Shown here: positions 1 to 8,199 of the stretch, one piece after another
Layout: every line of letters starts with the position of its first letter
How positions within the stretch are numbered: the stretch's first letter is position 1
Origin: Castellaniella ginsengisoli
GTDB taxonomy: Bacteria; Pseudomonadota; Gammaproteobacteria; Burkholderiales; Burkholderiaceae_B
Reading direction: 5' to 3' (one strand)
NCBI RefSeq assembly: GCF_039523235.1
Contig: NZ_BAAAEX010000010.1
Length of the DNA stretch: 64,000 nt
Made by a program: the position numbers and the translations under genes
Notes under the pieces: generated by a model
Told to the model about the DNA's origin: nothing
The model's database searches: none
The model's input: the letters and a program-made list of their open reading frames with translations, nothing else

Positions 1-749
1 CCCGGCCGGCCACGATTTCGGGCCGGGTCGGGGGCTGGATCGGCCCCGCCGCCTTGCAGGCCGTCACCGGTCTTCCGGGCGTGCGCATCGAGCCCGAGGC
101 CGTGCATTTCACCGCCGCGCCGGCCGCCCGGCTGAACCTGAACGCCGTGCTGCGCGGGGCGGCGATGGCCTTGCAGGCCGCCGGCTGCATCCGCACCTGG
201 CGCGATGAACTGCTGGACGTCATGGCCGAAGGCCGGCCGCTGGCGCGCATCGAACGCGGCGCCGTGCGGCCCCTGGGCCTGTTGACCCAGGCCGTCCATC
301 TGAACGGCTGGTCGCCGGACGGCCGCCTGTGGGTGGCGCGCCGCGCCCTGAACAAATCCACCGATCCGGGCCTATGGGATACCTTGTCGGGCGGCCTGGT
401 CGCCGCGGGCGAAGACCCTGAAGCCGCGCTGCTGCGCGAAACCCTTGAAGAGGCCGGCCTGCCGGCCGTGGCGTTGGCGGGGCACGGTCCCCTGCGCACG
501 GTGCTGCGCATGCACCGCCGCCTGGACGACGGCTACCAGGTCGAAAACGTGCTGCTCAGCGATTGCGTGCTGGACGCCGGCGCCGCGCCCAGGAACCTGG
601 ACGGCGAAGTCCTTGAATTCCGATGCCTGGCGATGCCAGAGCTCTGGGATATGATCGTTCACGGAGCCTTCACGCTGGAGGCCGAGCTGGCCATCCTGGA
701 TTCGCTGAGGCACCGCTTTCTGGCGGCTTCCGGTCGAACGGCCCCCTGA
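1..749 (+). CDS. NUDIX hydrolase with DUF4743-like N-terminus, 5' truncated by window edge
   Basis: The reading frame is already open at base 3 and codes for a segment ending in GWIGPAALQAVTG before the first possible TTG start at 54, so the gene begins outside the window. A complete Nudix box, G-x5-E-x7-RE-x-x-EE-x-G, is present as GLVAAGEDPEAALLRETLEE followed by AGL, at roughly residues 113-135 counted from the TTG. The preceding region, with the Q-A-V-H-L-N-G-W pattern, resembles NUDIX proteins that carry a DUF4743 domain and are often annotated as thiamine-pyrophosphokinase-related. Such enzymes hydrolyse nucleoside diphosphates linked to another group; the substrate cannot be told from sequence. 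The family call is secure, the specific function is not. Confidence 0.85.
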   Translation, partial: RPATISGRVGGWIGPAALQAVTGLPGVRIEPEAVHFTAAPAARLNLNAVLRGAAMALQAAGCIRTWRDELLDVMAEGRPLARIERGAVRPLGLLTQAVHLNGWSPDGRLWVARRALNKSTDPGLWDTLSGGLVAAGEDPEAALLRETLEEAGLPAVALAGHGPLRTVLRMHRRLDDGYQVENVLLSDCVLDAGAAPRNLDGEVLEFRCLAMPELWDMIVHGAFTLEAELAILDSLRHRFLAASGRTAP

Positions 750-810
750 GGTCCGGCGCGCAGACCGCCATTCAATCATTCCGGCATGATGCCGGCGGAG
801 GCAATCCATC

Positions 811-1410
811 ATGGTCCAAGACTCCACCAATCCTTTTGTGCTCCCCGGCTTCGGCCAGCAGGGCGAAGCCGCCCACAATCCGTTGTTCGCCGGCCTGGAC
901 ATGATGCGCCAGGCCTGGCAGAACATGGCGGGCGCCGGCAGCCTGGATTCGGCATCGCTGGCGCCGATGTCGCTCGAAGATCTCGACCGGCGAATCCGCG
1001 AATTGCAGACGGTCCAGAATTGGCTGCAGTTGAATGCCACGATGCTGGCCAACACCATCCAGGGCCTGGAAATCCAGCGCAGCACCCTGAGCACCCTGAA
1101 ATCCTTCGCCGGCGGCGCGTTTCCGGGCGGGACGGCGGCCGGTGCGGCCGAGACGGCGGATGCGGCCGGCGCGGACTACGCCCGTGCGGCGGGCGACTGG
1201 TGGGGCCTGGTGCAGCAGCAGTTCGAGCAACTGGCGAGCGCGACCGCGGCCGGCCTGCAAGGGATGGCGGAATCCGCCGGGCAGGCCGCACCTCCCGCCG
1301 CCAAGCCCAAGCGCGCTGCGGCGCGCGAAAAGCCGGCCGCCCCGGCCCGCAAGGCCGCCGCCAAGAAGGCCGCCGCCAAGAAGACGCCGGCCCGCCGGTC
1401 CCGCAACTGA
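811..1410 (+). CDS. phaM: PhaM-type polyhydroxyalkanoate granule regulatory protein
   Basis: This 199-residue protein has the layout of PhaM: a short N-terminus with NPFVLPGF and NPLFAGLDMM, a helical core (about residues 50-95) with LDRRIRELQ, VQNWLQLNATMLANTIQGLE and IQRSTLSTLK, and a basic C-terminal tail rich in Lys-Ala repeats (KKAAAKK). In Ralstonia eutropha PhaM binds PHB synthase PhaC and, through the Lys/Ala tail, DNA, linking PHB granules to the nucleoid. A GGAGG ribosome site lies about 10 bases before the ATG. It stands alone between the NUDIX gene and glmU, and no other PHA gene is in view. It implies that the host stores polyhydroxyalkanoate. Confidence 0.85.
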   Translation: MVQDSTNPFVLPGFGQQGEAAHNPLFAGLDMMRQAWQNMAGAGSLDSASLAPMSLEDLDRRIRELQTVQNWLQLNATMLANTIQGLEIQRSTLSTLKSFAGGAFPGGTAAGAAETADAAGADYARAAGDWWGLVQQQFEQLASATAAGLQGMAESAGQAAPPAAKPKRAAAREKPAAPARKAAAKKAAAKKTPARRSRN

Positions 1411-1469
1411 TCCGTCCGTGTCCGGCCTGAGCGGCCGGGCTTTCCGATTCAATCTCCACGCGTCATTTC

Positions 1470-2837
1470 ATGCTGAACATCATCATTCTGGCCGCCGGAC
1501 TGGGCAAGCGCATGCAGTCCGAACTGCCCAAGGTGCTGCATCCGATCGCCGGCAAACCCATGCTGGCCCATGTCCTGGATTCTGCGCGCGCCTTGTCTCC
1601 CGACCGGATCGTGGTCGTCACCGGCCATGGGGCCGAGCGAGTCCAGGCGGCCTTTGCGGAGCAGGATCTCCGCTTTGCCTTGCAGCAGCCCCAGTTGGGC
1701 ACAGGCCATGCCGTGATGCAGGCGTTGCCCCAACTGCTGGAAGGCGGTGCGGACGACGTCAGCCTGGTGCTCTATGGCGATGTGCCCCTGGTGCGCGCGG
1801 ACACCCTGCGGGCGTTGCTGCGCGCGCGCGGCACGGGGCTGGCCCTGCTGACCGAGACCCTGGCCGATCCCGCCGGCTACGGCCGCATCGTGCGCGATGG
1901 TCAAGGCCGCATCTGCCGCATCGTCGAGCATAAGGATGCCGATGAGCAAGAGCGTGCCATCCGCGAGGTCAATACCGGCATCCTGGCCGCGCCCACGGCC
2001 GCGCTGCGGGATTGGCTGGGCCGGATCGACAACCGCAACGCCCAGCAGGAATACTATCTGACCGATGTCGTCGGCCTGGCCGTCGCCGACGGCGTGCCCG
2101 TGTCGCACGCCCAGCCGTCCGCCGGCTGGGAAACCCTGGGGGTCAACAGCCGCGTCCAGCAGGCGCAACTCGAACGCGTCTGGCAAGGCGAGCAGGCCCG
2201 CGTGCTGCTGGAGCAAGGCGTCACGCTGGCGGACCCGGCGCGGTTCGACTTGCGCGGGACGCTCACCTGCGGGCGCGACGTCTTCATCGACGTGGGCTGC
2301 GTATTCGAGGGCGAAGTCCGCCTGGCCGACGGCGTGCGCATCGGGCCGCATTGCGTGATCCGCGAAGCACGCATCGGCGCGGGTACCGTGCTGGATGCCT
2401 ATAGCCACGTCGACGGCGCGCAGGTCGCCGAGGACGCCCGGATCGGGCCTTACGCCCGCCTGCGGCCGGGCGCCGACATCGGGCCGCAGGCCCACGTGGG
2501 CAATTTCGTCGAACTGAAGAAAACCCGCCTGGGCCGGGGCTCCAAGGTCAATCATCTGGCCTATCTGGGCGATGCCGAGATCGGCGAGCGCGTCAATGTG
2601 GGCGCGGGCACCATCACCTGCAATTACGATGGCGTCAACAAATTCCAGACGGTCATCGAAGACGAGGCCTTCATCGGCTCGGATACCCAGTTGGTGGCGC
2701 CCGTGCGGGTGGGCAAGGGCGCCACGCTGGGCGCCGGCACGACGTTGACGCGGGACGCGCCCGCCGGCGAGCTGACCTTGTCGAGAGCGCGGCAGCAGAC
2801 CGTGCCGGGCTGGAAGCGGCCGACGCGCAAGTCGTGA
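1470..2837 (+). CDS. glmU: Bifunctional UDP-N-acetylglucosamine pyrophosphorylase / glucosamine-1-phosphate acetyltransferase
   Basis: This 455-residue protein has the full two-domain GlmU architecture. The N-terminal uridyltransferase half has the signature LAAGLGKRMQSELPKVLHPI at residues 7-26 and YGDVPL near residue 104. The C-terminal left-handed beta-helix (about residues 250-455) has hexapeptide repeats and the acetyltransferase motifs NFVELKK, LAYLGDAEIG and NYDGVNK. It makes UDP-GlcNAc from glucosamine-1-phosphate in the cytoplasm, feeding peptidoglycan and LPS. The genes that follow (glycosyltransferase, waaC, waaA, galU) also serve the cell envelope. Length is normal for the family. 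Confidence 0.98.
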   Translation: MLNIIILAAGLGKRMQSELPKVLHPIAGKPMLAHVLDSARALSPDRIVVVTGHGAERVQAAFAEQDLRFALQQPQLGTGHAVMQALPQLLEGGADDVSLVLYGDVPLVRADTLRALLRARGTGLALLTETLADPAGYGRIVRDGQGRICRIVEHKDADEQERAIREVNTGILAAPTAALRDWLGRIDNRNAQQEYYLTDVVGLAVADGVPVSHAQPSAGWETLGVNSRVQQAQLERVWQGEQARVLLEQGVTLADPARFDLRGTLTCGRDVFIDVGCVFEGEVRLADGVRIGPHCVIREARIGAGTVLDAYSHVDGAQVAEDARIGPYARLRPGADIGPQAHVGNFVELKKTRLGRGSKVNHLAYLGDAEIGERVNVGAGTITCNYDGVNKFQTVIEDEAFIGSDTQLVAPVRVGKGATLGAGTTLTRDAPAGELTLSRARQQTVPGWKRPTRKS

Positions 2838-2858
2838 TGGCGTAGGCGCGAGACCGTC

Positions 2859-3914
2859 GTGCGCATCCTGCATCTGAATCTGGAGAAAGGCTGGCGGGGC
2901 GGTGAGCGCCAGACCCTGCTGACGCTGCGCGGCCTGCGCGCCGGCGGCCACGAGGTCGCCCTGGCGGCGCGGGCCGGCGGACCGCTGGCCGGGCGTGCCG
3001 CGGCCGAAGGCATTCCGGTGTTTGGCTGCGGCGGTGCGCCGGGCCTGGTACGCATTTTGTTGATGGCCGGGTGGCGCTACGACGTGTTGCATGCGCAAAC
3101 GGCCCAGGCCATGAGCCTGCTGGCGGTGCTGCGCCCGGTGCTGCGCGCCGCACTGGTGTTCACGCGCCGCACGGCCTTCGATGCCTCGGGTGCCGAAGGC
3201 CGACATCGCTGGAAGTGGGCGCGAGCCGATGCGTTGGTGGCGATCAGCGAAGCGGCGGCGGCGGCGCCCCGGGCGCTGGGCCTGCCCGTGACCGTCATTC
3301 CCAGCGCGGTCGAGGCCGTGCCGGCCAATCCTCAGCGCATGCGCGATCTGCAGGCGCGCTTCAGCCTGCAAGGCCGGCGGGTGCTGGTCACGGCGGCTGC
3401 GCTCAGCCCCGAAAAGGATCCGCTGACCCTGATCGACGCGATCGGCATTCTGCGTCGCGATCATCCCGATGTGCTGTGCCTGCACTGCGGCGCCGATGGG
3501 GCGGCCGCCGATGCGGCGCGCGCGCGCGTGGCCGGTCTGGGCCTGGAGAACCATTACCGGTTCGCGGGTTTCCAGCCCCATGTGACCGACGCATTGGCGT
3601 TGGCCGATGTCTACGTCAGCAGTTCGCGATTCGAAGCGCTGGGCACCAGCGTGCTGGATGCCTGTCTGGCCGGGCTGCCGGTGGTGGCCACGGACGTGGG
3701 GGGGCACCGGGAAATCCTGGCGCCGGACCGGGGGCTGCTGGCGCCGGCGGGCGATGCGGCGACTCTCGCGCGGCGCCTCGCCTGGGTGCTGGAGCACCCA
3801 GAAGCCGCCCGCGCCATGGGCGAACGGGCGCGGGCGATGGCCGCACGGGAATACGCCGTGCCTGCCATGGTGGCGCGCTATGAGAGCCTGTATCGCGGAC
3901 TGCAGCGGATCTAG
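2859..3914 (+). CDS. GT-B fold glycosyltransferase (family 4), probable LPS or cell-surface sugar transferase
   Basis: This 351-residue protein starts at a GTG 21 bases after glmU. The N-terminal segment RILHLNLEKGWRGGERQTLL is typical of GT4 glycosyltransferases, with a Gly-rich donor-site loop. The second domain (from about residue 170) contains VTAAALSPEKDPLTLIDAI and the family signature region SSSRFEALGTSVLDACLAGL followed by PVVATDVGGHREIL, where the E of FEALG is the conserved nucleotide-sugar contact. It should move a sugar from a nucleotide donor to a lipid or saccharide acceptor at the cytoplasmic face of the membrane. The position between glmU and waaC/waaA points to LPS core work, but donor and acceptor are unknown. 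Confidence 0.85.
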   Translation: MRILHLNLEKGWRGGERQTLLTLRGLRAGGHEVALAARAGGPLAGRAAAEGIPVFGCGGAPGLVRILLMAGWRYDVLHAQTAQAMSLLAVLRPVLRAALVFTRRTAFDASGAEGRHRWKWARADALVAISEAAAAAPRALGLPVTVIPSAVEAVPANPQRMRDLQARFSLQGRRVLVTAAALSPEKDPLTLIDAIGILRRDHPDVLCLHCGADGAAADAARARVAGLGLENHYRFAGFQPHVTDALALADVYVSSSRFEALGTSVLDACLAGLPVVATDVGGHREILAPDRGLLAPAGDAATLARRLAWVLEHPEAARAMGERARAMAAREYAVPAMVARYESLYRGLQRI

Positions 3915-3920
3915 GGGGCG

Positions 3921-4442
3921 TTACAGCGGCCGCAGGGTTTCGCGGTACCGCTGCGCCCGTTCGGCGTAGCTGCGGGCGCTTTCTTCCAGGCCGGCGATTT
4001 CCTCGTCGCTGAGCGTGCGAACCGCCTTGGCCGGCGCGCCCAGGATCAGGGAGCGCTCGGGAAAGATCTTGCCTTCGGTCACCAGGGCGCCGGCGCCGAC
4101 CAGGCTGTGGCGGCCAATCACGGCGCCGTTCAGGACCACGGCCTGGATGCCGATCAGCGCGCCGTCCTCGACGGTACAGCCGTGCAGCATGGCCTGGTGG
4201 CCCACCGTGACGTTGCGGCCGATGTGCAGCGGCTTGCCGGCATCCACGTGCAGGACGGCGCCTTCCTGGATATTGGTGTTCTCGCCGATGGCGATGGGCT
4301 CGTTGTCCGCGCGGATCGCGGCGCCGGGCCAGACGCTGGCGCCGGCCTGCAGCGTGACGGCGCCGATCAGGGTGGCTTCGGTCGCCACGAAGGCGGAGGG
4401 GTCGATCTGCGGGGTCAGATTTCCCAGGGCGTAGCAAGTCAT
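3921..4442 (-). CDS. Gamma-carbonic anhydrase family protein (left-handed beta-helix hexapeptide)
   Basis: This 173-residue protein has the hallmarks of the gamma-CA / YrdA / CaiE group: IRADNEPIAIGENTNIQEGA, HVDAGKPLHIG, VTVGHQAMLHGC and the C-terminal ILGAPAKAVRTLSDEE. Metal-site histidines are visible at the HVD, GHQAM and LHGC positions. Members either hydrate CO2 or serve as metal-binding acyltransferase-like proteins, and activity cannot be decided from sequence. The start is taken at the ATG whose CAT lies at 4440-4442; a longer upstream frame overlaps the waaC promoter and start and is rejected. The gene is divergent from waaC and convergent with the glycosyltransferase gene. Confidence 0.9.
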   Translation of the reverse strand: MTCYALGNLTPQIDPSAFVATEATLIGAVTLQAGASVWPGAAIRADNEPIAIGENTNIQEGAVLHVDAGKPLHIGRNVTVGHQAMLHGCTVEDGALIGIQAVVLNGAVIGRHSLVGAGALVTEGKIFPERSLILGAPAKAVRTLSDEEIAGLEESARSYAERAQRYRETLRPL

Positions 4443-4559
4443 CGGGGGTCTCCGGGCGGGGCACCCGACAGCGTTGCGGCCTGCGGACAGGCGGCGCCGA
4501 TGCGGGTGGCGGGGCATCGCTTCGATGGTAGCACGCCCGTCCGGACGCCTGCCCGGCCC

Positions 4560-4565
4560 TATAAT
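4560..4565 (+). promoter_or_regulatory. TATAAT -10 element directly in front of waaC
   Basis: A perfect TATAAT ends six bases before the waaC ATG at 4572. A sigma-70 start 6-7 bases downstream of the element would fall on or next to the start codon, giving a leaderless or nearly leaderless mRNA. No good -35 hexamer is visible at the usual spacing, so the call is moderate. Confidence 0.45.
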
Positions 4566-4571
4566 CGCGCC

Positions 4572-5576
4572 ATGACGACCCGCATCCTCATCGTACGCAC
4601 GTCCTCGCTCGGGGACCTGGTGCACATGCTGCCCGCCATCAGCGACATCGCCCGGCACGTGCCGGGCGCGTCCATCGACTGGCTGGCCGAGGAGTCGTTC
4701 GCCGATATTCCGTCCTGGCACCCGGCCGTGCGCGAGGTCATTCGGGTGGCGCACCGGCGGTGGCGCAAACACTGGTGGGCGGCCGAGACCCGGCGCGAGC
4801 GCGCCGCGCTGCGCGCCGCCCTGGGCGTGCGCCGCTACGATGTCGTCCTGGACATGCAGGCCTTGATGAAATCCATCTGGCTGGTCCGCCAGGCGCACGG
4901 CGTGCGCCACGGGCTGGATTGGAAGTCCGCCCGCGAGCCGTTGGCTTCTTTATTCTACGATGTGCGCCACCGGGTGGAGTTCTGGCAGCCCGCCATCATT
5001 CGCCAGCGCGCCCTTGCCGCAGCCGCGTTCGGCTACACGGTCGAGGGCGAGCCGGATTTCGGCCTGCAGGCCCTGACCGATGGCGTGGAGATCGAGCCGG
5101 CCGCCCTGATCATGCCCTCCGCCAGCCGCGACGACAAGCTCTGGCCGCAGGCCGACTGGCAGCAGGTTTTCGACGATCTGCAGGGCCGCGGCCTGGCCTT
5201 GCGGCTTCTGGCCGGCAACGAGGCCGAGCAGGCGCGCGCGCGGGCGCTGATCCGGGGACGGGCCGATGCGCTTGTCCTGCCCCGCATGAGTTTGCGCCAG
5301 GTGGCCGATCAGCTTGCCAGGGCGCGCATCATGGTGGGGCTGGACAGCGGTCTGACGCACCTGAGTGCGGGTCTGGGCCGTCCCACCATCGGTATCTACA
5401 AGGCATCGACCCCGGTGCGTACGCCGTTGCAGGGGCCGGCCTATACCGCCAGCCTGGGCGAGCGCGGCCAGGCGCCCGATGCCGGGCGCGTACTGGCCGC
5501 CATCGACGAAGCGCTCGACGAGGCGCGCGCCGGGGGGCTTGCCCCGGGCGCCCCGGCGCCGGCCGGCGCGGCCTGA
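4572..5576 (+). CDS. waaC: Lipopolysaccharide heptosyltransferase I
   Basis: This 334-residue GT9 family protein has the N-terminal motif RILIVRTSSLGDLVHMLPAI, the usual WaaC opening with the acceptor-site S-L-G-D, and a C-terminal ADP-heptose binding region including PSASRDDKLWP (about residue 180) and VGLDSGLTHLSAGLGRPTIG (about residue 257). It adds the first L-glycero-D-manno-heptose to Kdo2-lipid A in the inner core of LPS. The next gene, waaA, makes its acceptor, so the pair forms an LPS inner-core unit. A longer frame starting at 4107 runs antisense through the carbonic anhydrase gene and is not the real start. Confidence 0.95.
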   Translation: MTTRILIVRTSSLGDLVHMLPAISDIARHVPGASIDWLAEESFADIPSWHPAVREVIRVAHRRWRKHWWAAETRRERAALRAALGVRRYDVVLDMQALMKSIWLVRQAHGVRHGLDWKSAREPLASLFYDVRHRVEFWQPAIIRQRALAAAAFGYTVEGEPDFGLQALTDGVEIEPAALIMPSASRDDKLWPQADWQQVFDDLQGRGLALRLLAGNEAEQARARALIRGRADALVLPRMSLRQVADQLARARIMVGLDSGLTHLSAGLGRPTIGIYKASTPVRTPLQGPAYTASLGERGQAPDAGRVLAAIDEALDEARAGGLAPGAPAPAGAA

Positions 5577-5621
5577 GATGGGCGGCGCGCCAGCGGCAGC
5601 CGGGACGGACGAGGGGATGTG

Positions 5622-6968
5622 ATGCGCAGGCTGTATTCCTTATTGTTGTATCTCTTGTCGCCGTTGCTGCTGGGCTGGATGGCCTTGCGCGCCCGCCGCG
5701 CCGGCGGCCGGTGGGCGGTGCTGGACGCGGCGCGGTTCGGCCGCTACGGGCGGACCCGGGGCGACTCCGGCGCCGTCTGGGTCCATGCCGTCAGCCTGGG
5801 AGAAACCCGGGCCGCCCAGCCATTGATCCGGGCGCTGCTGGATCGCGGGCATCGTGTGCTGCTGACACACCTGACGGCCACCGGCTGGGCCGAGGGCGAA
5901 CGCGCCTATGCGGCGGAGCGGGCCGACGGCCGGCTGCGCCAAGCCTGGCTGCCGTACGATTTTCCGGGCGCCACGGGCCGTTTCATGCGCCATCACCGCC
6001 CGGCGGTGGGCGTCTTGATCGAACGCGAGGTCTGGCCCAACCTGGTGCATGCGGCCTTGCACGCAGGCGTGCCCCTGGTGCTGGCCAGCGCCCGCATGTC
6101 GGACGCCTCGTTGCATCGCACCTTGCGCCTGGGCGCGCTCCTGCGTCCCGCCTACGGTGCATTGACCCGGACGTACGCCCAGTCGCTGGAGGATGCCAGG
6201 CGGCTGGAGCGGGCCGGTGCGCGGCAGGTCGCCGTGTCGGGCAATTTCAAGTTCGATGTGCAGCCGGATCGCGGGCGGATGGCCCGGGGTGCGGGTTTCG
6301 CCGCCCGGCTGGCGCGGCGGGTCGTGGTGATCGCCAGCACCCGGGAAGGCGAAGATGCGCCCTTCATCGAAGCCATCCGTCGAGCGACCGGGCAGCGGCG
6401 CGCCCGGGGCGACGATGCCTGCCCGCCGCTGCTGTTCATCCTGGTGCCGCGCCATCCGGAGCGCTTCGAGCCCGCCGCCGGATTGCTGCAGGCGGCCGGC
6501 CTGGCGTATGTGCGGCGCAGCCACCTGCTGGATCTGGGCGACGACAGCAGCACCGCCATCGAGGCATGTCGTGATGTTGCCGTGATGCTGGGCGATACGC
6601 TGGGCGAAATGGCCTGGTATTACGCCTGCGCCCAGGTCGCCGTCGTGGGCGGCAGCTTTGCGCCCCTGGGGGGACAGAACTTCATCGAGGCCAGCGCCCA
6701 GGGACGGCCTGTTCTGGTGGGGCCGCATACGGCCCATTTCGAGCAGGCGGTCAACGATGCCCTGGCCGCAGGCGCCATCGCCCGGGCGGCTGATCCGGCC
6801 CAGGCTGTACGGCAGGCACTGCAGTGGCTGGATGATCCCGCCGGGTTGAACCGCATGGGCGAAGCCGCCCGCGACTGGGTCAGGCGGCACGCAGGCGCCG
6901 TGGCGCGCGTGGTCGATGGGGTCGAAGCCCTGCTGCTGCAGGCGCCGCAGCGGCCTCCGGGGGGCTGA
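5622..6968 (+). CDS. waaA: 3-deoxy-D-manno-octulosonic acid (Kdo) transferase
   Basis: This 448-residue protein (from the ATG at 5622; a GTG lies in frame at 5619) has a single N-terminal membrane segment (YSLLLYLLSPLLLGWMALR), then the Kdo-transferase acceptor motif AVSLGETRAAQPLIRALL (about residues 56-73) and the donor domain with VSGNFKFD, IASTREGED and GGSFAPLGGQNFIEASAQGR. The last of these holds the conserved E of the CMP-Kdo site. WaaA adds Kdo to lipid A at the inner membrane. The GAGGGG at 5611-5616 fits the ATG better than the GTG. It follows waaC by 45 bases in the same direction. Confidence 0.97.
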   Translation: MRRLYSLLLYLLSPLLLGWMALRARRAGGRWAVLDAARFGRYGRTRGDSGAVWVHAVSLGETRAAQPLIRALLDRGHRVLLTHLTATGWAEGERAYAAERADGRLRQAWLPYDFPGATGRFMRHHRPAVGVLIEREVWPNLVHAALHAGVPLVLASARMSDASLHRTLRLGALLRPAYGALTRTYAQSLEDARRLERAGARQVAVSGNFKFDVQPDRGRMARGAGFAARLARRVVVIASTREGEDAPFIEAIRRATGQRRARGDDACPPLLFILVPRHPERFEPAAGLLQAAGLAYVRRSHLLDLGDDSSTAIEACRDVAVMLGDTLGEMAWYYACAQVAVVGGSFAPLGGQNFIEASAQGRPVLVGPHTAHFEQAVNDALAAGAIARAADPAQAVRQALQWLDDPAGLNRMGEAARDWVRRHAGAVARVVDGVEALLLQAPQRPPGG

Positions 6969-6983
6969 GGACTGCCCCGTGGA

Positions 6984-7823
6984 TCAGGCCGGTGTCAGGC
7001 CGTGGTATTTCCCGCCCAATGCCAGCGTCGCCTGGAAGAAGCCTTCCTTGCTGCCGCAGTCGTAGCGGACACCGTCGTAGCGGTGCGCCATCACGCGGCG
7101 TTGCTTGAGCAGTTCGGCAATGGCGTCCGTGAGCTGGATTTCGCGACCGACCCCGGCCTGAGTGCGGCGCAGGTGATCGAAGATCTCGGGTTCCAGGATG
7201 TACCGGCCGACGACGGCCTGATTCGAAGGCGCGTCCCGCGGTTCGGGTTTCTCTATGATCCGTTCCACGCGTGTGTTGCGGGCGTCGACGGCGGTGCCGG
7301 CGATCATGCCGTATTTGCGGGAATCGGCCGGGTCGATGGTCTGGATGGCCAGTACGCTGCCGTCATGCTGGTGGGCGGCGTTCACCAACTGGCGCGTGAC
7401 GGAAGTGTCGGCGTCCAGCAGGTCGTCGGCCAGCAGCACGGCGAACGGCTCATTGCCGACGATGGGCTCCGCGCACAGCACGGCGTGGCCCAGGCCCAGC
7501 GGCTGGGCCTGGCGGGTGTAGATGCAATGGACGTGCGGCGGCAGGATCGTGCGGATCGCCTCCAGCAGGGCCTGCTTGCCCTTGGATTCCAGCTCGGCCT
7601 CGAGCTCTGGCATGCGGTCGAAGTGATCCTCGATGGCCCGCTTGTGGCGGCCCGTGACGAAGATCAGCTCGGTGATGCCTGCGGCCAGGGCTTCTTCGAC
7701 GGCATACTGGATCAGGGGCTTGTCGATGACCGGCAGCATTTCCTTGGGCATGGCCTTGGTGGCCGGCAGAAAGCGGGTGCCCAGGCCTGCGACGGGGAAG
7801 ACGGCCTTGCGGATCGGTTTCAT
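6984..7823 (-). CDS. galU: UTP-glucose-1-phosphate uridylyltransferase
   Basis: This 279-residue protein opens with KAVFPVAGLGTRFLPATKAM, the nucleotide-binding signature of GalU, followed by PKEMLPVIDKPLIQYAVEEA, and later has LADDLLD and IIEKPEP. It makes UDP-glucose for LPS core sugars and glycogen or trehalose metabolism in the cytoplasm. Its start codon overlaps the stop of the 57-residue gene upstream (ATGA), so the two are likely translated together. It converges with waaA. Confidence 0.97.
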   Translation of the reverse strand: MKPIRKAVFPVAGLGTRFLPATKAMPKEMLPVIDKPLIQYAVEEALAAGITELIFVTGRHKRAIEDHFDRMPELEAELESKGKQALLEAIRTILPPHVHCIYTRQAQPLGLGHAVLCAEPIVGNEPFAVLLADDLLDADTSVTRQLVNAAHQHDGSVLAIQTIDPADSRKYGMIAGTAVDARNTRVERIIEKPEPRDAPSNQAVVGRYILEPEIFDHLRRTQAGVGREIQLTDAIAELLKQRRVMAHRYDGVRYDCGSKEGFFQATLALGGKYHGLTPA

Positions 7824-7996
7824 CAGGGAGTGACGACGGGAGGGATGGGGGCGCCCAGGGACAGGGTCTGCTGGTTGTGCTGCGACAGCGGCCGGGGCGT
7901 GCGCCCGGCTTCGGCCGGCGGCGGGCCGAAAAAGCCTTGTCCGTAGGCCAGCAGCGCCAGATTGGCGATGACGGCGAGGGTCAGCAGAAAACGCAT
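7823..7996 (-). CDS. Small single-span membrane or secreted protein coupled to galU
   Basis: A 57-residue ORF begins at the ATG whose CAT lies at 7994-7996 and overlaps galU by four bases. The first 20 residues (RFLLTLAVIANLALLAYGQG) form a hydrophobic segment that could be a membrane anchor or an uncleaved signal. The remainder is Pro/Gln-rich with no cysteine. I recognise no domain. The tight ATGA coupling to galU and the membrane-type N-terminus argue that it is real. Confidence 0.6.
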   Translation of the reverse strand: MRFLLTLAVIANLALLAYGQGFFGPPPAEAGRTPRPLSQHNQQTLSLGAPIPPVVTP

Positions 7997-8199
7997 GCGA
8001 CGGCCCGTGGGGGGTGAAAAGATACTTGTCAGTATATCAGCGGGGCGTGGGGCGTCCGGGCGATGGCGCTGCGCGATACTATGGTCGCTGTGCGTTTCGC
8101 CTTGCCGCTGGAATCCGTCCGGCGGTCTGCGCGTTCCGCACCCCGCCGCGGCCTGCGGAAAGCCGGTGCGGCAGGCTGGCAACGAAAGGGACCGACACC

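Noticed and set aside
1320..1395. Short lysine/alanine codon repeats at the phaM 3' end as a DNA repeat
   Set aside because: They encode the normal Lys-Ala tail of PhaM and are not an independent repeat element.
1449..3797. A 782-codon open frame on the minus strand across glmU and the glycosyltransferase gene
   Set aside because: It is antisense to two clear genes, is rich in Gln/Arg/His as expected of a shadow frame in GC-rich DNA, and shows no domain.
4107..4571. Upstream extension of waaC to 4107
   Set aside because: The added 155 residues are antisense to the carbonic anhydrase gene and do not resemble WaaC; a TATAAT lies just before the ATG at 4572.
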